In this document: in pieces, positions 18,629-27,961 of the stretch
How positions within the stretch are numbered: the first letter of the stretch is position 1
How the letters are laid out: every line of letters begins with the position of its first letter
NCBI RefSeq assembly: GCF_900090285.1
Contig: NZ_LT607754.1
Location: 4,366,001 to 4,430,000, forward strand
Reading direction: 5' to 3'
Origin: Micromonospora inositola
Lineage (GTDB): Bacteria > Actinomycetota > Actinomycetes > Mycobacteriales > Micromonosporaceae
DNA: 64,000 nucleotides
Translations under genes and position numbers: made by a program
Notes under the pieces: model-generated
The model's database searches: none
Seen by the model: only the letters and a program-made list of their open reading frames with translations
Told to the model about the DNA's origin: nothing

Positions 18629-19347
18629 GGGTTCCTCCTCGCCGGGCTCCGCCGGGACCGCTGGGCGCCGCCGGCCGGGCGCCGCCCGGGCGCCGGCTCG
18701 GGGGAGTGCGGCGGCTCCGGTTCCGGTCCCGGCGGGCGCAGGCCGCCGAGGAACAGCTCGGCGAGCTGGTGACCGACCTCCGCGAAGGTCAGCGGCCCGT
18801 CGGGATGGAACCAGGTGTGCGTGTTGCCCAGGGCGCTGAGGAACGCGTGGGTCATCACCGTGGCGGAGAGATCGGTGCGCACCGCGCCGCTGGCCTGCCC
18901 TTCGCGGACCAGGTCGCGGAACAGGTCGTGGTAGTGCCGCCGCTCCCGGCGGGTCGCCTCGGCCTGCTCGTCGTCCAGCAGGTGCGCCGACCGGGCCCAG
19001 ACGGTGAGTTCGTCGGCGTGCTCGGCGGTGTGCGCCACGACGTCGAGGGCCGCCGCGCGCAGCCGCTCCTCGACCGGCCCGCTGCCGTCGGCGATCTCCC
19101 GCAGCCGCTGGGTCTGCTCGGCGAGCAGCTCCCGGTAGATGCTGGTGAGCAGCTCGGACTTCGACCCGAACCAGTGGTACAGGGCGCCCTTGGTGACCTC
19201 GGCCGCGGCCACGATCTCCTGCACGCTCGTGGCCTCGTAGCCGCGCCGGGCGAAGAGTTCGGTGGCGGCCGCGACGATGCTGCGCCGGGCCGAGCCGCGC
19301 GGCGCCCGCCGCCGCCCCACGGTCGGCTCGGTGGCCGTGACGGTCAC
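18625..19347 (-). CDS. TetR/AcrR-family regulator
   Basis: The product is 240 residues. The HTH is at about 20-65: [47 protein letters not shown]. The ligand domain is followed by a Pro/Glu-rich basic tail with no homology (about 205-240). Start GTG 19347 overlaps the ACAD stop by 4 bp, so the order on the minus strand is ACAD, TetR, carboxylase remnant. The context suggests a FadR/KstR-like acyl-CoA-responsive repressor acting at the CATACCG dyad at 20616. Confidence 0.92.
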   Translation of the reverse strand: MTVTATEPTVGRRRAPRGSARRSIVAAATELFARRGYEATSVQEIVAAAEVTKGALYHWFGSKSELLTSIYRELLAEQTQRLREIADGSGPVEERLRAAALDVVAHTAEHADELTVWARSAHLLDDEQAEATRRERRHYHDLFRDLVREGQASGAVRTDLSATVMTHAFLSALGNTHTWFHPDGPLTFAEVGHQLAELFLGGLRPPGPEPEPPHSPEPAPGRRPAGGAQRSRRSPARRNP

Positions 19348-20558
19348 CGCGACTCCAGCTGGCGGCGGATCTCGCGCCGGGCGACGTCGCGTACGTGCAC
19401 CTCGTCGGGGCCGTCGGCGATGCGCAGGGTCCGGGCGCCGGCGTACATCGACGCGAGCGGGACGTCGTCGGAGACCCCGGCGCCGCCGTGCACCTGGATC
19501 GCCCGGTCGAGCACGTCGAGGGCGACCCGGGGAGCGATGACCTTGATGGCGGCGATCTCGGCCCGCGCGGCCTTGGCGCCGTACTTGTCGATCATCCAGG
19601 CGGCCTTGAGGGTGAGCAGCCGGGCCTGCTCGATCGCCATCCGGGACTCGGCGATCTGCTGCTGCACCACGCCCTGCTCGGCCAGCTTCCGGCCGAAGGC
19701 GACCCGGGTGGCGGCGCGGCGCACCAGCAGACCGAGCGCGCGCTCGGCCAGGCCGATGGCGCGCATGCAGTGGTGGATGCGACCGGGTCCGAGCCGGGCC
19801 TGGGCGAGGGCGAAGCCGCCGCCCTCCTCGCCGAGCAGGTGCGCCGCCGGCACCCGCACGTCGGAGAAGACGACCTCGCCGTGGCCGTGCTGGTCGTGGT
19901 AGCCGAAGACCGGCAGCGAGCGGACCACCTCGACGCCGGGGGTGTCCACCGGCACCAGGATCATCGACTGCTGCCGGTGGGTGTCGGCCGACGGGTCCGT
20001 CTTGCCCATCACGATCATGACCTGGCAGCGCGGGTCGGCGATGCCGGTGGTCCACCACTTGCGGCCGTTGATGACGTACGAGTCGCCGTCGCGTTCGATC
20101 CGGGTGGAGATGTTGGTGGCGTCGCTGGAGGCGACGTCCGGCTCGGTCATCGCGAAGGCCGACCGGATCTGGCCGTCGAGCAGCGGGCGCAGCCAGCGCT
20201 CCTGCTGCTCGGCGGTGCCGAACATGTGCAGGATCTCCATGTTGCCGGTGTCCGGCGCCGCGCAGTTGGTGGCCTCGGGGGCGAGTTCGATGGAGCGGCC
20301 CATCAGCTCGGCGAGCGGGGCGTACTCCAGGTTGGTCAGGCCGGAGAGGGCGGGCAGGAAGAGGTTCCACAGCCCGCGGCGGCGGGCCTCCGCCTTGAGG
20401 TCCTCGACGACGGCGGGCAGGTGGTGGCGGTTGCCGGCCGCCGTCAGTTCGGCCCGCTGCGCCGCGTAGACCGGTTCCGCCGGGTAGACGTGGTCGTCCA
20501 TGAACTCCTGAAGCCGCTTCAGGTGCTCGGCGGCGCGTGCGGTCGGTTCGAAGTCCAT
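19344..20558 (-). CDS. Acyl-CoA dehydrogenase, ACAD10/11-like
   Basis: The product is 404 residues. Motifs in order are [36 protein letters not shown] (flavin/substrate loop), [38 protein letters not shown] and the C-terminal [14 protein letters not shown]. This pattern matches the ACAD10/11 group, which acts on long or branched acyl-CoAs, including 4-hydroxy acids in relatives. ATG 20558 is preceded by GGGGAGG. It is divergent from the SDR gene and shares a dyad operator with it. FAD is the cofactor and electrons go to ETF. Confidence 0.94.
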   Translation of the reverse strand: MDFEPTARAAEHLKRLQEFMDDHVYPAEPVYAAQRAELTAAGNRHHLPAVVEDLKAEARRRGLWNLFLPALSGLTNLEYAPLAELMGRSIELAPEATNCAAPDTGNMEILHMFGTAEQQERWLRPLLDGQIRSAFAMTEPDVASSDATNISTRIERDGDSYVINGRKWWTTGIADPRCQVMIVMGKTDPSADTHRQQSMILVPVDTPGVEVVRSLPVFGYHDQHGHGEVVFSDVRVPAAHLLGEEGGGFALAQARLGPGRIHHCMRAIGLAERALGLLVRRAATRVAFGRKLAEQGVVQQQIAESRMAIEQARLLTLKAAWMIDKYGAKAARAEIAAIKVIAPRVALDVLDRAIQVHGGAGVSDDVPLASMYAGARTLRIADGPDEVHVRDVARREIRRQLESR

Positions 20559-20615
20559 GACTGCCTCCCCATTGACGCGCATGTCGGCGGCTCGCTACCG
20601 TCGCCGGACGCCGAA

Positions 20616-20635
20616 CATACCGGCTGGTCGGTATG
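20616..20635. promoter_or_regulatory. TetR-type operator CATACCG-N6-CGGTATG in divergent promoter
   Basis: 7-bp inverted arms with a 6-bp spacer are centred between the divergent ACAD (start 20558) and SDR (start 20671) genes. Size and symmetry fit a TetR dimer site. The TetR gene two positions downstream of the ACAD start is the natural ligand-responsive repressor. Confidence 0.7.
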
Positions 20636-20670
20636 GCGTCCAGAGCACCGCGAACGTGAGGAGCACCAGG

Positions 20671-21432
20671 GTGAGCGTGATGGACCGGTTCCGCCTCGAC
20701 GGGAAGGTCGCCGTGGTGACCGGCGCCTCCTCCGGCCTGGGGGTGTCGTTCGCCCGCGCGCTCGCCGAGGCCGGCGCCGACGTGGTGCTCGGCGCCCGCC
20801 GGGTCGAGCGGCTGCCGGAGACGGGCGCGCTCGTCGAGGCGGCCGGTCGCCGGTACGCGGCCCGCGCCACCGACGTCAGCCGGCCCGAGGACTGCGAGGC
20901 GCTGATCGCCACCGCCGTCGAACACTTCGGACGGGTGGACGTCCTGGTCAACAACGCCGGAGTCGGCACCGCCGTCCCCGCCACCCGGGAGACGCCGGAC
21001 CAGTTCCGCTCCGTCGTCGACGTCAACCTGATGGGCAGCTACTGGATGGCGCAGGCCTTCGCCCGGGCCGCCACGCACGGTGGGGCCATCGTCAACATCT
21101 CCAGCGTCATCGGCCTGCGCCCCGGCGGTATTCCGCAGGCCGCGTACGCCTCCAGCAAGGCTGGCGTCATCGGGCTGACCCGCGACCTGGCCGCGCAGTG
21201 GACCGGCCGCAAGGGCATCCGGGTCAACTGCATCGCGCCCGGCTTCTTCCAGTCCGAGATGAGCGACCAGCTTCAGCCGAGCACCTTCGAGATGGTCAAG
21301 GCGCTGGCGCCGGCCGGCCGCCTCGGTGAGCACGAGGAGCTCGCCGCCACGCTGATCTGGTTGGCCAGCGACGCCTCGTCGTACGTGACCGGAGCGACCG
21401 TGCCCGTCGACGGGGGCCTGGTCATGCCGTGA
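20671..21432 (+). CDS. Short-chain dehydrogenase/reductase
   Basis: The product is 253 residues of classical SDR type. The NAD(P)-binding motif is VVTGASSGLGVSFARALAEA, with NNAGVG, catalytic Ser in IVNISSVIG, and Tyr/Lys in AAYASSKAGVIGL. The C-terminal YVTGATVPVDGG is typical. GTG 20671 sits 7 nt after GAGGAG and is preferred; ATG 20680 is internal. It is divergent from the ACAD gene and likely oxidises a hydroxyacyl-CoA or related alcohol in the same pathway. Confidence 0.93.
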   Translation: MSVMDRFRLDGKVAVVTGASSGLGVSFARALAEAGADVVLGARRVERLPETGALVEAAGRRYAARATDVSRPEDCEALIATAVEHFGRVDVLVNNAGVGTAVPATRETPDQFRSVVDVNLMGSYWMAQAFARAATHGGAIVNISSVIGLRPGGIPQAAYASSKAGVIGLTRDLAAQWTGRKGIRVNCIAPGFFQSEMSDQLQPSTFEMVKALAPAGRLGEHEELAATLIWLASDASSYVTGATVPVDGGLVMP

Positions 21433-21449
21433 CGCCCGAGGCGAAAACT

Positions 21450-21584
21450 TTGCACAGCAAGTGCAACGGTCGCGCCCCGGCCGGCTCACCCCTGCCCGGA
21501 AATGTCCTGATAGGACATGCCGAGGTCACAGCGTCGTAACGAAAACATCGACGCTATCCGCTTGATCGATACACTCCCGGTGTA
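21450..21584. promoter_or_regulatory. Leader region of the liv operon with three inverted repeats
   Basis: Three separate dyads lie in the 196-bp gap before livG: TTGCAC-N5-GTGCAA (21450-21466), the perfect ATGTCCT-GAT-AGGACAT (21502-21518), and TACAC-N5-GTGTA (21570-21584). The gap is also AT-richer than its surroundings. They look like binding sites for more than one regulator of the transporter operon. Confidence 0.55.
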
Positions 21585-21628
21585 ACAACCAGCCCCATGC
21601 TTCGCCCCGCGTCTTACAAGAGGTGAAG

Positions 21629-22456
21629 ATGAGCCCTCCACCCACCGACGGAACCGATCTGGCCCTCCACCACGTCGGCGTGCGCTTCGGCGGGCTGGTC
21701 GCGCTCGACGACGTCTCCCTGCGGGTGCCACCCGGCCGGATCGTCGGCGTGATCGGCCCCAACGGCGCCGGGAAGACCACCCTGTTCAATGTGGTCTGCG
21801 GCTTCGTCCCGCCGACCAGCGGTTCGCTCACCCTCGACGGCCGGCCGTTCCGGCCGCGCCCGCACCGACTCACCCGCCTCGGCATCGCCCGCACGCTCCA
21901 GGGGGTCGGCCTCTTCCCGGGCCTCAGCGTCGTCGAGAACGTGATGGCCGGCGCCAGCCACGCCGCCCTTGCCGGCTTCGCCGCCGCCCTGTTCGGCCTG
22001 CCCCGCAGCGACCGCGACGAACGGCGGCTCCGGGACGAGGCCCGTGACCTGCTGGCCGAGCTGGGCGTCGCGCAGCATGCCGGGGCGGCCCCCGCCACGC
22101 TGCCGTACGCCGTCCGCAAGCGGGTCGCCCTCGCCCGCGCCCTGATCGCCCGGCCCCGCCTGCTCCTGCTCGACGAACCGGCCGGCGGCCTCAGCACCGA
22201 GGACATCGCCGAGCTGGGCGAGCTCATCACGGCGCTGCCCGACCGGGCGGGCGGGGCCTGCTCGATCATGCTCGTCGAGCACCACATGGACCTGGTGATG
22301 TCCGTCTGCCACGAGATCGTGGTGCTCGACTTCGGCAGGGTCATCGCCGCCGGGACACCCGAGCAGGTGCGGGACGACCCGCTGGTGACCGAGGCGTACC
22401 TCGGCGCCGACGTGCCGGCCGGGGCGGCGGCGCCGGGCCCGGGGGCCGGCGCGTGA
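21629..22456 (+). CDS. livG: ABC transporter ATP-binding protein, LivG-type
   Basis: The product is 275 residues. Walker A is GPNGAGKTT (about 42-50) and Walker B is LLLLDEPAGG. The signature is degenerate: TLPYAVRKRVALARAL is in the position of LSGGQ, as in many LivG proteins of the branched-chain amino acid (HAAT) group. The H-loop is in LVEHHMDLVM. ATG 21629 follows AGAGGTGA. It is the first gene of a five-gene importer (two ATPases, two permeases, binding protein), followed by livF with a 4-bp overlap. Confidence 0.94.
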   Translation: MSPPPTDGTDLALHHVGVRFGGLVALDDVSLRVPPGRIVGVIGPNGAGKTTLFNVVCGFVPPTSGSLTLDGRPFRPRPHRLTRLGIARTLQGVGLFPGLSVVENVMAGASHAALAGFAAALFGLPRSDRDERRLRDEARDLLAELGVAQHAGAAPATLPYAVRKRVALARALIARPRLLLLDEPAGGLSTEDIAELGELITALPDRAGGACSIMLVEHHMDLVMSVCHEIVVLDFGRVIAAGTPEQVRDDPLVTEAYLGADVPAGAAAPGPGAGA

Positions 22457-23169
22457 CCGCCATCCTGGAGGTGGAGGGGCTCAGCTCCGGCTACGGGCCG
22501 GTGCCGGTGCTGCGCGACGTCACGCTCAGCGTGCCCACCGGGAGCATCACCGCCGTGCTCGGCGCCAACGGCGCGGGCAAGACCACCCTGCTGCGGACCC
22601 TCTCCGGCCTGCTCCGACCCACCGGCGGCCGGGTCCGCTTCGACGGCGCGGACCTGCGCGGCGTACGCGTGGAACGCCTGGTGCGGCGTGGCCTGGCGCA
22701 CGTGCCCGAGGGACGCGGCATCGTCGCCGAGCTGACCGTCGAGGAGAACCTGCGCCTCGGCGGCCTGTGGCGTCGGGACCGGGCCGACGCCCGCCGGGCG
22801 CAGGACGAGGTGTACCAGCTCTTCGCACCGCTGGCCCGGCGGCGCCGGCACGCCGGCCACCAGCTCTCCGGCGGGGAACGGCAGATGCTCGCCCTCGGGC
22901 GGGCGCTGATCGCGCGCCCCAAGCTGCTCCTCCTCGACGAGCCGTCGCTCGGGCTCGCCCCCCGGGTGACCGCGCAGATCATGGCGCTGCTGCGCCAACT
23001 CTGCGACAGCGACGGGCTGACCGTGCTGCTCGTGGAGCAGAACGTGCGCAGCGCCCTCTCCGTCGCCGACCAGGGCGTGGTGATGTCCCTCGGCCGGGTC
23101 GTGATGGCCACCCCGGCGGCGCAGTTGCGCGACGACGCCACGCTCCGCCACGCGTACCTCGGGTTCTGA
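22453..23169 (+). CDS. livF: ABC transporter ATP-binding protein, LivF-type
   Basis: The product is 238 residues. Walker A is GANGAGKTT, the signature is QLSGGERQMLALGRAL, Walker B is LLLLDEPSLGLAP, and the H-loop region is VLLVEQNVRSAL. The GLAHVPEGRGIVAELTVEEN stretch is diagnostic for LivF. It begins at a GTG overlapping the livG stop by 4 bp. It pairs with LivG as the heterodimeric ATPase of a branched-chain amino acid or amide-type importer. Confidence 0.95.
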   Translation: MTAILEVEGLSSGYGPVPVLRDVTLSVPTGSITAVLGANGAGKTTLLRTLSGLLRPTGGRVRFDGADLRGVRVERLVRRGLAHVPEGRGIVAELTVEENLRLGGLWRRDRADARRAQDEVYQLFAPLARRRRHAGHQLSGGERQMLALGRALIARPKLLLLDEPSLGLAPRVTAQIMALLRQLCDSDGLTVLLVEQNVRSALSVADQGVVMSLGRVVMATPAAQLRDDATLRHAYLGF

Positions 23170-23197
23170 CCGCCCGCCACGTAGGAAGGATCCGCGC

Positions 23198-24076
23198 TTG
23201 GACCGGTTCTTGTTCCTCACCTTCGACGGACTGTCCACCGGCGCCGTCTACGCGGCGTTCGCCCTCGCCCTGGTGCTCATCTGGCGGGCGGCCCGTCTGG
23301 TCAACTTCGCGCAGGGCGCGATGGCGGTGGCGACCGCCTACGTCGGCTACGCGGTCGTCTCCGCCACCGGCTCGTACTGGCTCGGCTTCGGCGCCGCCGT
23401 CCTCGCCGGCCTCGCGTTGGGTGCGCTCGTCGAGCGGGTGCTGATGCGCTTCGTCGGCCACGCAAACCCGCTCAACGACGTCATCGTCGCCCTCGGCCTG
23501 GTGCTGCTGATCCAGGCGGTGCTCGGCATGGTCTTCGGCAACGAGTACCGGCCGGCGGCCACGCCGTTCGACACCGACGCGCTCACCGTCGGCGGGGTCG
23601 CCGCGATGTCCCCGTACGACCTGTGGGTCCTCGGCGCCGTCCTGACGGTCGTGGTGCTGCTCGCGCTGCTGTTCACCCGGACGCCGATCGGCCTGCGGAT
23701 GCGGGCGTCCGCCTTCGCGCCCGAGGTGTCGCGGCTGCTCGGCGTCAACGTCGGTCGGATGCTCACGGTGGGCTGGGCGCTGGCCGCCGCGGTCGGCGCC
23801 CTCGCCGGCATGCTGGTCGTCCCCACCGGGCTGGGGCTGCATCCGCACGCGATGGACCTGGTCTTCGTGGTGGCGTTCACCGCCGCGGTGGTCGGCGGCC
23901 TGGACAGCCCGGCCGGCGCCGTGGTCGGCGGCCTGCTGGTCGGCCTGATCCTGTCGTACGTCACCGGCTACCTCGGCCCCGACACCACGCCGCTGGCCAT
24001 CCTCGTCCTGCTGCTGGCGATCCTGCTGGTCCGCCCCGGTGGGCTCTTCTCCAGCATGAGAGCGAGGCACGTGTGA
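23198..24076 (+). CDS. livH: Branched-chain amino acid-type ABC permease, LivH-type
   Basis: The product is 292 residues with about eight TM helices. The LivH hallmarks are GAVYAAFALALVLIWRAARL, VNFAQGAMAVATAYVGY and HANPLNDVIVALGLVLLIQA. The start is TTG 23198, 8 nt after AAGGA. A C-terminal segment FTAAVVGGLDSPAGAVVGGL contains the Gly-rich EAA-like contact loop. It overlaps livM by 4 bp (GTGA). Confidence 0.94.
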   Translation: MDRFLFLTFDGLSTGAVYAAFALALVLIWRAARLVNFAQGAMAVATAYVGYAVVSATGSYWLGFGAAVLAGLALGALVERVLMRFVGHANPLNDVIVALGLVLLIQAVLGMVFGNEYRPAATPFDTDALTVGGVAAMSPYDLWVLGAVLTVVVLLALLFTRTPIGLRMRASAFAPEVSRLLGVNVGRMLTVGWALAAAVGALAGMLVVPTGLGLHPHAMDLVFVVAFTAAVVGGLDSPAGAVVGGLLVGLILSYVTGYLGPDTTPLAILVLLLAILLVRPGGLFSSMRARHV

Positions 24077-25215
24077 CCGCGACCCAGCCTCCCGAGGTCT
24101 CCACGGCGGCGCCTCGGCCCGCCGCTCCGTCGCCGCTGCGCCGGCTGCTGCCCGGCCCGCCCGGGGCCGCCGGGGCACGCGGGTCGACGCTGCTGCGCCA
24201 CCTGGTCCTGGCCGTGCTCGCCGGCACGGCGGTCGTGCTGCTGACCAACCAGTTGCCGCCGTACCAGAACCTCCAGGTCGCCCGGGTCTGCGCGTTCCTC
24301 TGCGTGACCGCCGGCTACACCGTCCTGGTTGGGCTCAACGGCCAGCTCTCGCTCGGGCACGGGGCGCTGATGGCGACCGGCGCGTACACGGTCGCCCTGG
24401 TTCAGCAGGGTCTCGACGAGCGCGGAGTGCAGGGCCGGTGGATCCTGCCGCTGTCCCTGCTGCTCGCCGTCGTCGTGACCGCGGTGGCGGGCCTGGTCAT
24501 CGGGCTGGCCGCCGCCCGGCTGCGCGGGCCGTACCTGGCCGGCGTCACCCTCGCCGTGGCGACCCTGGTCCCGGCGATCGCCACGATCTTCACCGACGTG
24601 TTCAACGGGGACCAGGGGTTGCGCTTCCCGATGGAGACGCCGCCGGCGTTCCTGGGCGCGTACTTCCAGCCGGAGCGCTGGCTGGCCTGGGTGGCGCTGC
24701 TCGCCGCGCTGCTGACGATGCTGCTGATGGCGAACCTGGTGCGCAGCCGGCTCGGCCGGTCGCTGCGCGCCGTCCGCGACGACGAGGTGGCCGCCCGGCT
24801 GGCCGGCATCCACGTCGCCCGCAACCAGGTGCTCGCCTTCGTGGTGAGCGCCGCCTGCGCCGGCCTGGGTGGTGGTGTGTACGCGGTGCTCACCGCCACC
24901 GTCGCCCCCGGCAAGTTCTCGCTCGACCTGTCGCTGTTCCTGCTGATGGCGATCGTGATCGGCGGCCTGGGCAGCCTCGCCGGCGCGGTCTGGGGGGCGG
25001 TCCTGCTGGTGGCGCTGCAGGACCTGCCGAGCCTCATCACCGAGACCTTCACCCTGCCGTCGGGCCTCGCCCAGCGGCTGGAGGGCAACCTGGCCCTCGC
25101 CGTGTTCGGTCTGATCCTCATCGTCGTCATGCTCGCGGCCCCGGGCGGCCTCCAGGGCGCCGCCCGCACGCTCACCGCACGTCTCCGGGCGGGCCGCCGG
25201 ACCCCGCGCCCCTGA
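24073..25215 (+). CDS. livM: Branched-chain amino acid-type ABC permease, LivM-type
   Basis: The product is 380 residues. An unusually long Pro/Ala-rich N-terminal extension (about 45 residues) precedes about ten TM helices. LivM motifs are GLNGQLSLGHGALMATGAYT, RLRGPYLAGVTLAVATL and VRDDEVAARLAGIHVARNQV, then VIGGLGSLAGAVWGA near the C-terminus. Start GTG 24073 is coupled to livH. It heterodimerises with LivH to form the channel. Confidence 0.94.
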   Translation: MTATQPPEVSTAAPRPAAPSPLRRLLPGPPGAAGARGSTLLRHLVLAVLAGTAVVLLTNQLPPYQNLQVARVCAFLCVTAGYTVLVGLNGQLSLGHGALMATGAYTVALVQQGLDERGVQGRWILPLSLLLAVVVTAVAGLVIGLAAARLRGPYLAGVTLAVATLVPAIATIFTDVFNGDQGLRFPMETPPAFLGAYFQPERWLAWVALLAALLTMLLMANLVRSRLGRSLRAVRDDEVAARLAGIHVARNQVLAFVVSAACAGLGGGVYAVLTATVAPGKFSLDLSLFLLMAIVIGGLGSLAGAVWGAVLLVALQDLPSLITETFTLPSGLAQRLEGNLALAVFGLILIVVMLAAPGGLQGAARTLTARLRAGRRTPRP

Positions 25216-25268
25216 CCCACCCGGTTCCACCCACCCCGTTCGCACCCGTCGCACCGGAATGGAGAACC

Positions 25269-26540
25269 ATGCATCCCACCGCACGCCGCGCACTCGCGGC
25301 CGCTGCCGGCCTCGCGCTGTTGGTCGGCGCGTCGGCCTGCGCCAACGACGAGCAGCAGGCGGCCGAGAACGTCCCGGGCGTCACCGACACCGAGGTCGTG
25401 ATCGGCACCCACCAGCCCCTCACCGGTCCCGCCGCGCCTGGCTACTCGAAGATCTCCGCCGCCACCAAGGCCTACTTCGACCACGTCAACAGCAAGGGTG
25501 GGGTGAACGGCCGGAAGATCGTCTACAAGGTGATGGACGACGGCTACAACCCGGCGAACACCGACAACGTGGTCCGCAAGCTCGTCCTCGACGACAAGGT
25601 CTTCGCGCTCCTCGGCGGCCTCGGCACCCCCACCCACACCAACGTGCTGGAGTTCGTCAAGGCGCAGAAGGTGCCCGACCTCTTCGTCTCCTCCGGCAGC
25701 CGCAACTGGAACCAGCCCGACAAGTACCCCACCACCTTCGGCTGGCAGCCCGACTACACCGTCGAGGGCAAGATCCTCGCCACCTTCGTGAAGCAGCAGT
25801 TCGCCGGTGCGAAGGTGTGCCACTTCGGGCAGAACGACGACTTCGGCCGCGACTCCCTCCTCGGGGTCGAGAAGGTCCTCGGACCGGTGGCGGCGAAGCA
25901 GACCTACACCCCCACCAACCAGCAGGTCGGCCCGGCGATCGGGGCGCTGAAGGCGGCCGGCTGCCAGGTGGTGATCTCGGCGAGCATCCCCGGCTTCACC
26001 GCGCTGGCCATGGGCCAGGCCGCCGGCCAGGGGTTCAAGGCGCAGTGGGTGGTGTCCAACGTGGGCGCGGACTACACCACGCTGTCCAAGCAGCTCGGCG
26101 ACAAGAAGGTGATCCTGGAGGGCATGCTCGCCGACAACTACCTGCCGATGGCCAACGACGCGAGCAACCCGTGGATCCAGGCGTTCACGAAGATCCACCA
26201 GCAGTACAACGCGGCCAACCCGATCGACGGCAACGCCGTGTACGGCTACTCGATGGCGTACACGTTCGTGCAGGCGCTGCTGGCGGCCGGCAAGGACCTC
26301 ACCCGGGAGAAGCTGCTCGACGCGGTGCGCAAGGGCGGCTTCAAGGGGCCCGGCCTCACCCCGTTCCGGTACAGCGAGGACGTGCACGCCGGCTACAGCG
26401 GCGTCCGGATGAACAAGGTCACGGGCGGCGTGCAGAGCTACTTCGGTCCGACCTGGACCACCGACGACGGTGACGGCGAGGTCAAGGAGTTCACCGAGAC
26501 GCCGACCGCCCCGCCGGCGGACGCCATCCCGACGACCTGA
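25269..26540 (+). CDS. livK: Branched-chain amino acid-type ABC substrate-binding lipoprotein
   Basis: The product is 423 residues. The signal sequence ends LLVGASACAN with a slightly atypical lipobox (Ala at -3). The periplasmic-binding type I fold starts TEVVIGTHQPLTGPAAPGYS and continues YFDHVNSKGGVNGRKIVYKV, MDDGYNPANTDNVVRKLV and DNYLPMANDASNPWIQAF. The Asp/Tyr-rich C-terminus (SYFGPTWTTDDGDGEVKEF) is extracellular. It lies 53 bp after livM with its own SD (GGAG). The ligand could be an amino acid, amide, urea or aromatic acid; it is not determinable here, though the acyl-CoA neighbours hint at an acid. Confidence 0.93.
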   Translation: MHPTARRALAAAAGLALLVGASACANDEQQAAENVPGVTDTEVVIGTHQPLTGPAAPGYSKISAATKAYFDHVNSKGGVNGRKIVYKVMDDGYNPANTDNVVRKLVLDDKVFALLGGLGTPTHTNVLEFVKAQKVPDLFVSSGSRNWNQPDKYPTTFGWQPDYTVEGKILATFVKQQFAGAKVCHFGQNDDFGRDSLLGVEKVLGPVAAKQTYTPTNQQVGPAIGALKAAGCQVVISASIPGFTALAMGQAAGQGFKAQWVVSNVGADYTTLSKQLGDKKVILEGMLADNYLPMANDASNPWIQAFTKIHQQYNAANPIDGNAVYGYSMAYTFVQALLAAGKDLTREKLLDAVRKGGFKGPGLTPFRYSEDVHAGYSGVRMNKVTGGVQSYFGPTWTTDDGDGEVKEFTETPTAPPADAIPTT

Positions 26541-26575
26541 CCCGCGCGACCGCCGGTCTCAGGGCCGGCGGACCG

Positions 26576-26619
26576 CTCGGAACCGGGCCGCCACGGCGGT
26601 TGTGGCGGCCCGTTCCGAG
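26576..26619 (+). terminator. Hairpin terminator after the liv operon
   Basis: Arms CTCGGAAC(C)GGGCCGCCAC and GTGGCGGCCCGTTCCGAG pair over 18 bp with a single bulged C and a 7-nt loop. It is 36 bp after the livK stop. Confidence 0.8.
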
Positions 26620-26715
26620 CGAATCGCGGCGGCTCCGCGGCACCCGGCAGGCGTCGTTACGCTTCCGGTGCAGCTTCCTCCGGCACCGCCGGCCGTACCG
26701 ACAGGGGACCGTCAG

Positions 26716-27342
26716 ATGATCGACGTGGAAGCCGATGCGTCGGCGCGGATGGACGGGCGAGCCGCGCGAGCCGAGCGCACCCGCGGCGCCATCGTCGAGG
26801 CGCACCTGGCGCTGATCGACGAGGGGGACCTCAAGCCCACGGGGGAGCGCATCGCCGAACGCGCGGGGGTGTCGCTGCGCACCCTGTGGACCAACTTCAA
26901 GGACATGGAGACCCTGTACGCCGCGACCGGGCAGCGGGTCAGCGAGCGGCAGCTGGAGTTGCTCCGTCCGATCCCGCCGGACCTGCCGCTCACCCGGCGC
27001 GTCGAGCAGTTCTGCGCCCAGCGCGTCCAGATGCTGGAGGTGCTGGCGCCCTCGGCCCGCGCCTCCGCACTGCGCGAGCCCTTCTCGCCCCAGTTGCGGC
27101 GCAACCGGGAGGGCAACATCGGCCGGGTGCGCAGCGGAATCGAGAACGTGTTCGGCCCGGAGCTGGCGTACGCGGGGGAGGGGCGCGCGCAGTTGCTCGA
27201 CGCCCTGACCGTGGCGAGCACCTGGTCGGCCTGGTCGATGATGCGCGACGCGATGGGGCTCGACGTCGAGACGGCACGCGGCATCATGGCCCGGACCCTC
27301 GGCGCGCTGCTCGTCGACGCCATCGCCGCCGGCCTGCGCTGA
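26716..27342 (+). CDS. TetR-family regulator
   Basis: The product is 208 residues. The HTH is at about 20-65 (RTRGAIVEAHLALIDEGDLK, PTGERIAERAGVSLRTLWTN, FKDMETLY). The variant SLRTLWTNFKD recognition helix and helical C-terminal domain match TetR proteins of actinobacteria with unknown ligands. It is separated from livK by a terminator, so it is a separate unit, but it could control the liv operon through one of the dyads at 21450-21584 (inference). ATG 26716 is the most plausible start. Confidence 0.88.
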   Translation: MIDVEADASARMDGRAARAERTRGAIVEAHLALIDEGDLKPTGERIAERAGVSLRTLWTNFKDMETLYAATGQRVSERQLELLRPIPPDLPLTRRVEQFCAQRVQMLEVLAPSARASALREPFSPQLRRNREGNIGRVRSGIENVFGPELAYAGEGRAQLLDALTVASTWSAWSMMRDAMGLDVETARGIMARTLGALLVDAIAAGLR

Positions 27343-27389
27343 CCGGCGGTCGACGAGTTCAGTCGGTGGCGGCGCTCAACGGCGGAACC

Positions 27390-27830
27390 TCAGCGCTCGG
27401 CGAGCCGCTTGACGGTGTCCGACACCTGCGCCCAGTTGGCCTCGGAATGCTTCCGCTCCTCCTCGCTCCCGGCGTTGCTCTGGCTGATGGTCAGCTCGGT
27501 GCCACCCTTGGCGGGCGTCAGGCCGAACGTCACCGTGTGGTAGTTCTCCGGGAGATCGGGCTGGCCGCTCAGCGGGCTGTAGTGGGTGAACCGGAGCAGC
27601 TTGTCCGGCTCGACGGTGACGATCTCCCCCTTGTCCTGAAAGGACTTCCCGTCCCACTCGCCGCTGAAGGTGATGGGGCTGCCGGCCCGCCAGTCCGTCT
27701 CGACCTTCGCGCCGAAGAAGGCCTGACTCAGCAGTTCAGGGTCGGTCAGTACCGCCCACACCGCGGCCGGCTCCGCATCGATGACCCCGGTCGTCGTTGC
27801 CGTCAATTTCTGCGCCACGTGCCTCTCCAT
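27390..27830 (-). CDS. SRPBCC/AHSA1-domain protein
   Basis: The product is 146 residues (or 142 from GTG 27818, which has GGAGAGG upstream). It has the AHSA1 layout: VIDAEPAAVWAVLTDPELLS, FFGAKVETDWRAGSPITFSG, PDKLLRFTHYSPLSG and a C-terminal NWAQVSDTVKRLAER helix. It is a ligand-binding START-like fold with no enzymatic residues visible. It is downstream of marR on the same strand, 131 bp away. A role in stress or small-molecule handling is likely but unproven. Confidence 0.9.
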   Translation of the reverse strand: MERHVAQKLTATTTGVIDAEPAAVWAVLTDPELLSQAFFGAKVETDWRAGSPITFSGEWDGKSFQDKGEIVTVEPDKLLRFTHYSPLSGQPDLPENYHTVTFGLTPAKGGTELTISQSNAGSEEERKHSEANWAQVSDTVKRLAER

Positions 27831-27961
27831 TCTCTCGGGACCTGACCAGTTCTGCCCGTTCCGCTACTCGTTCAACCTGAGCAGCATGTGACGGACACGC
27901 CGGCAGGCCCGACGGTCGACAAGAGCGCTGCACTTTTCCGTGCCGGATCGGGTGCGGCCGG

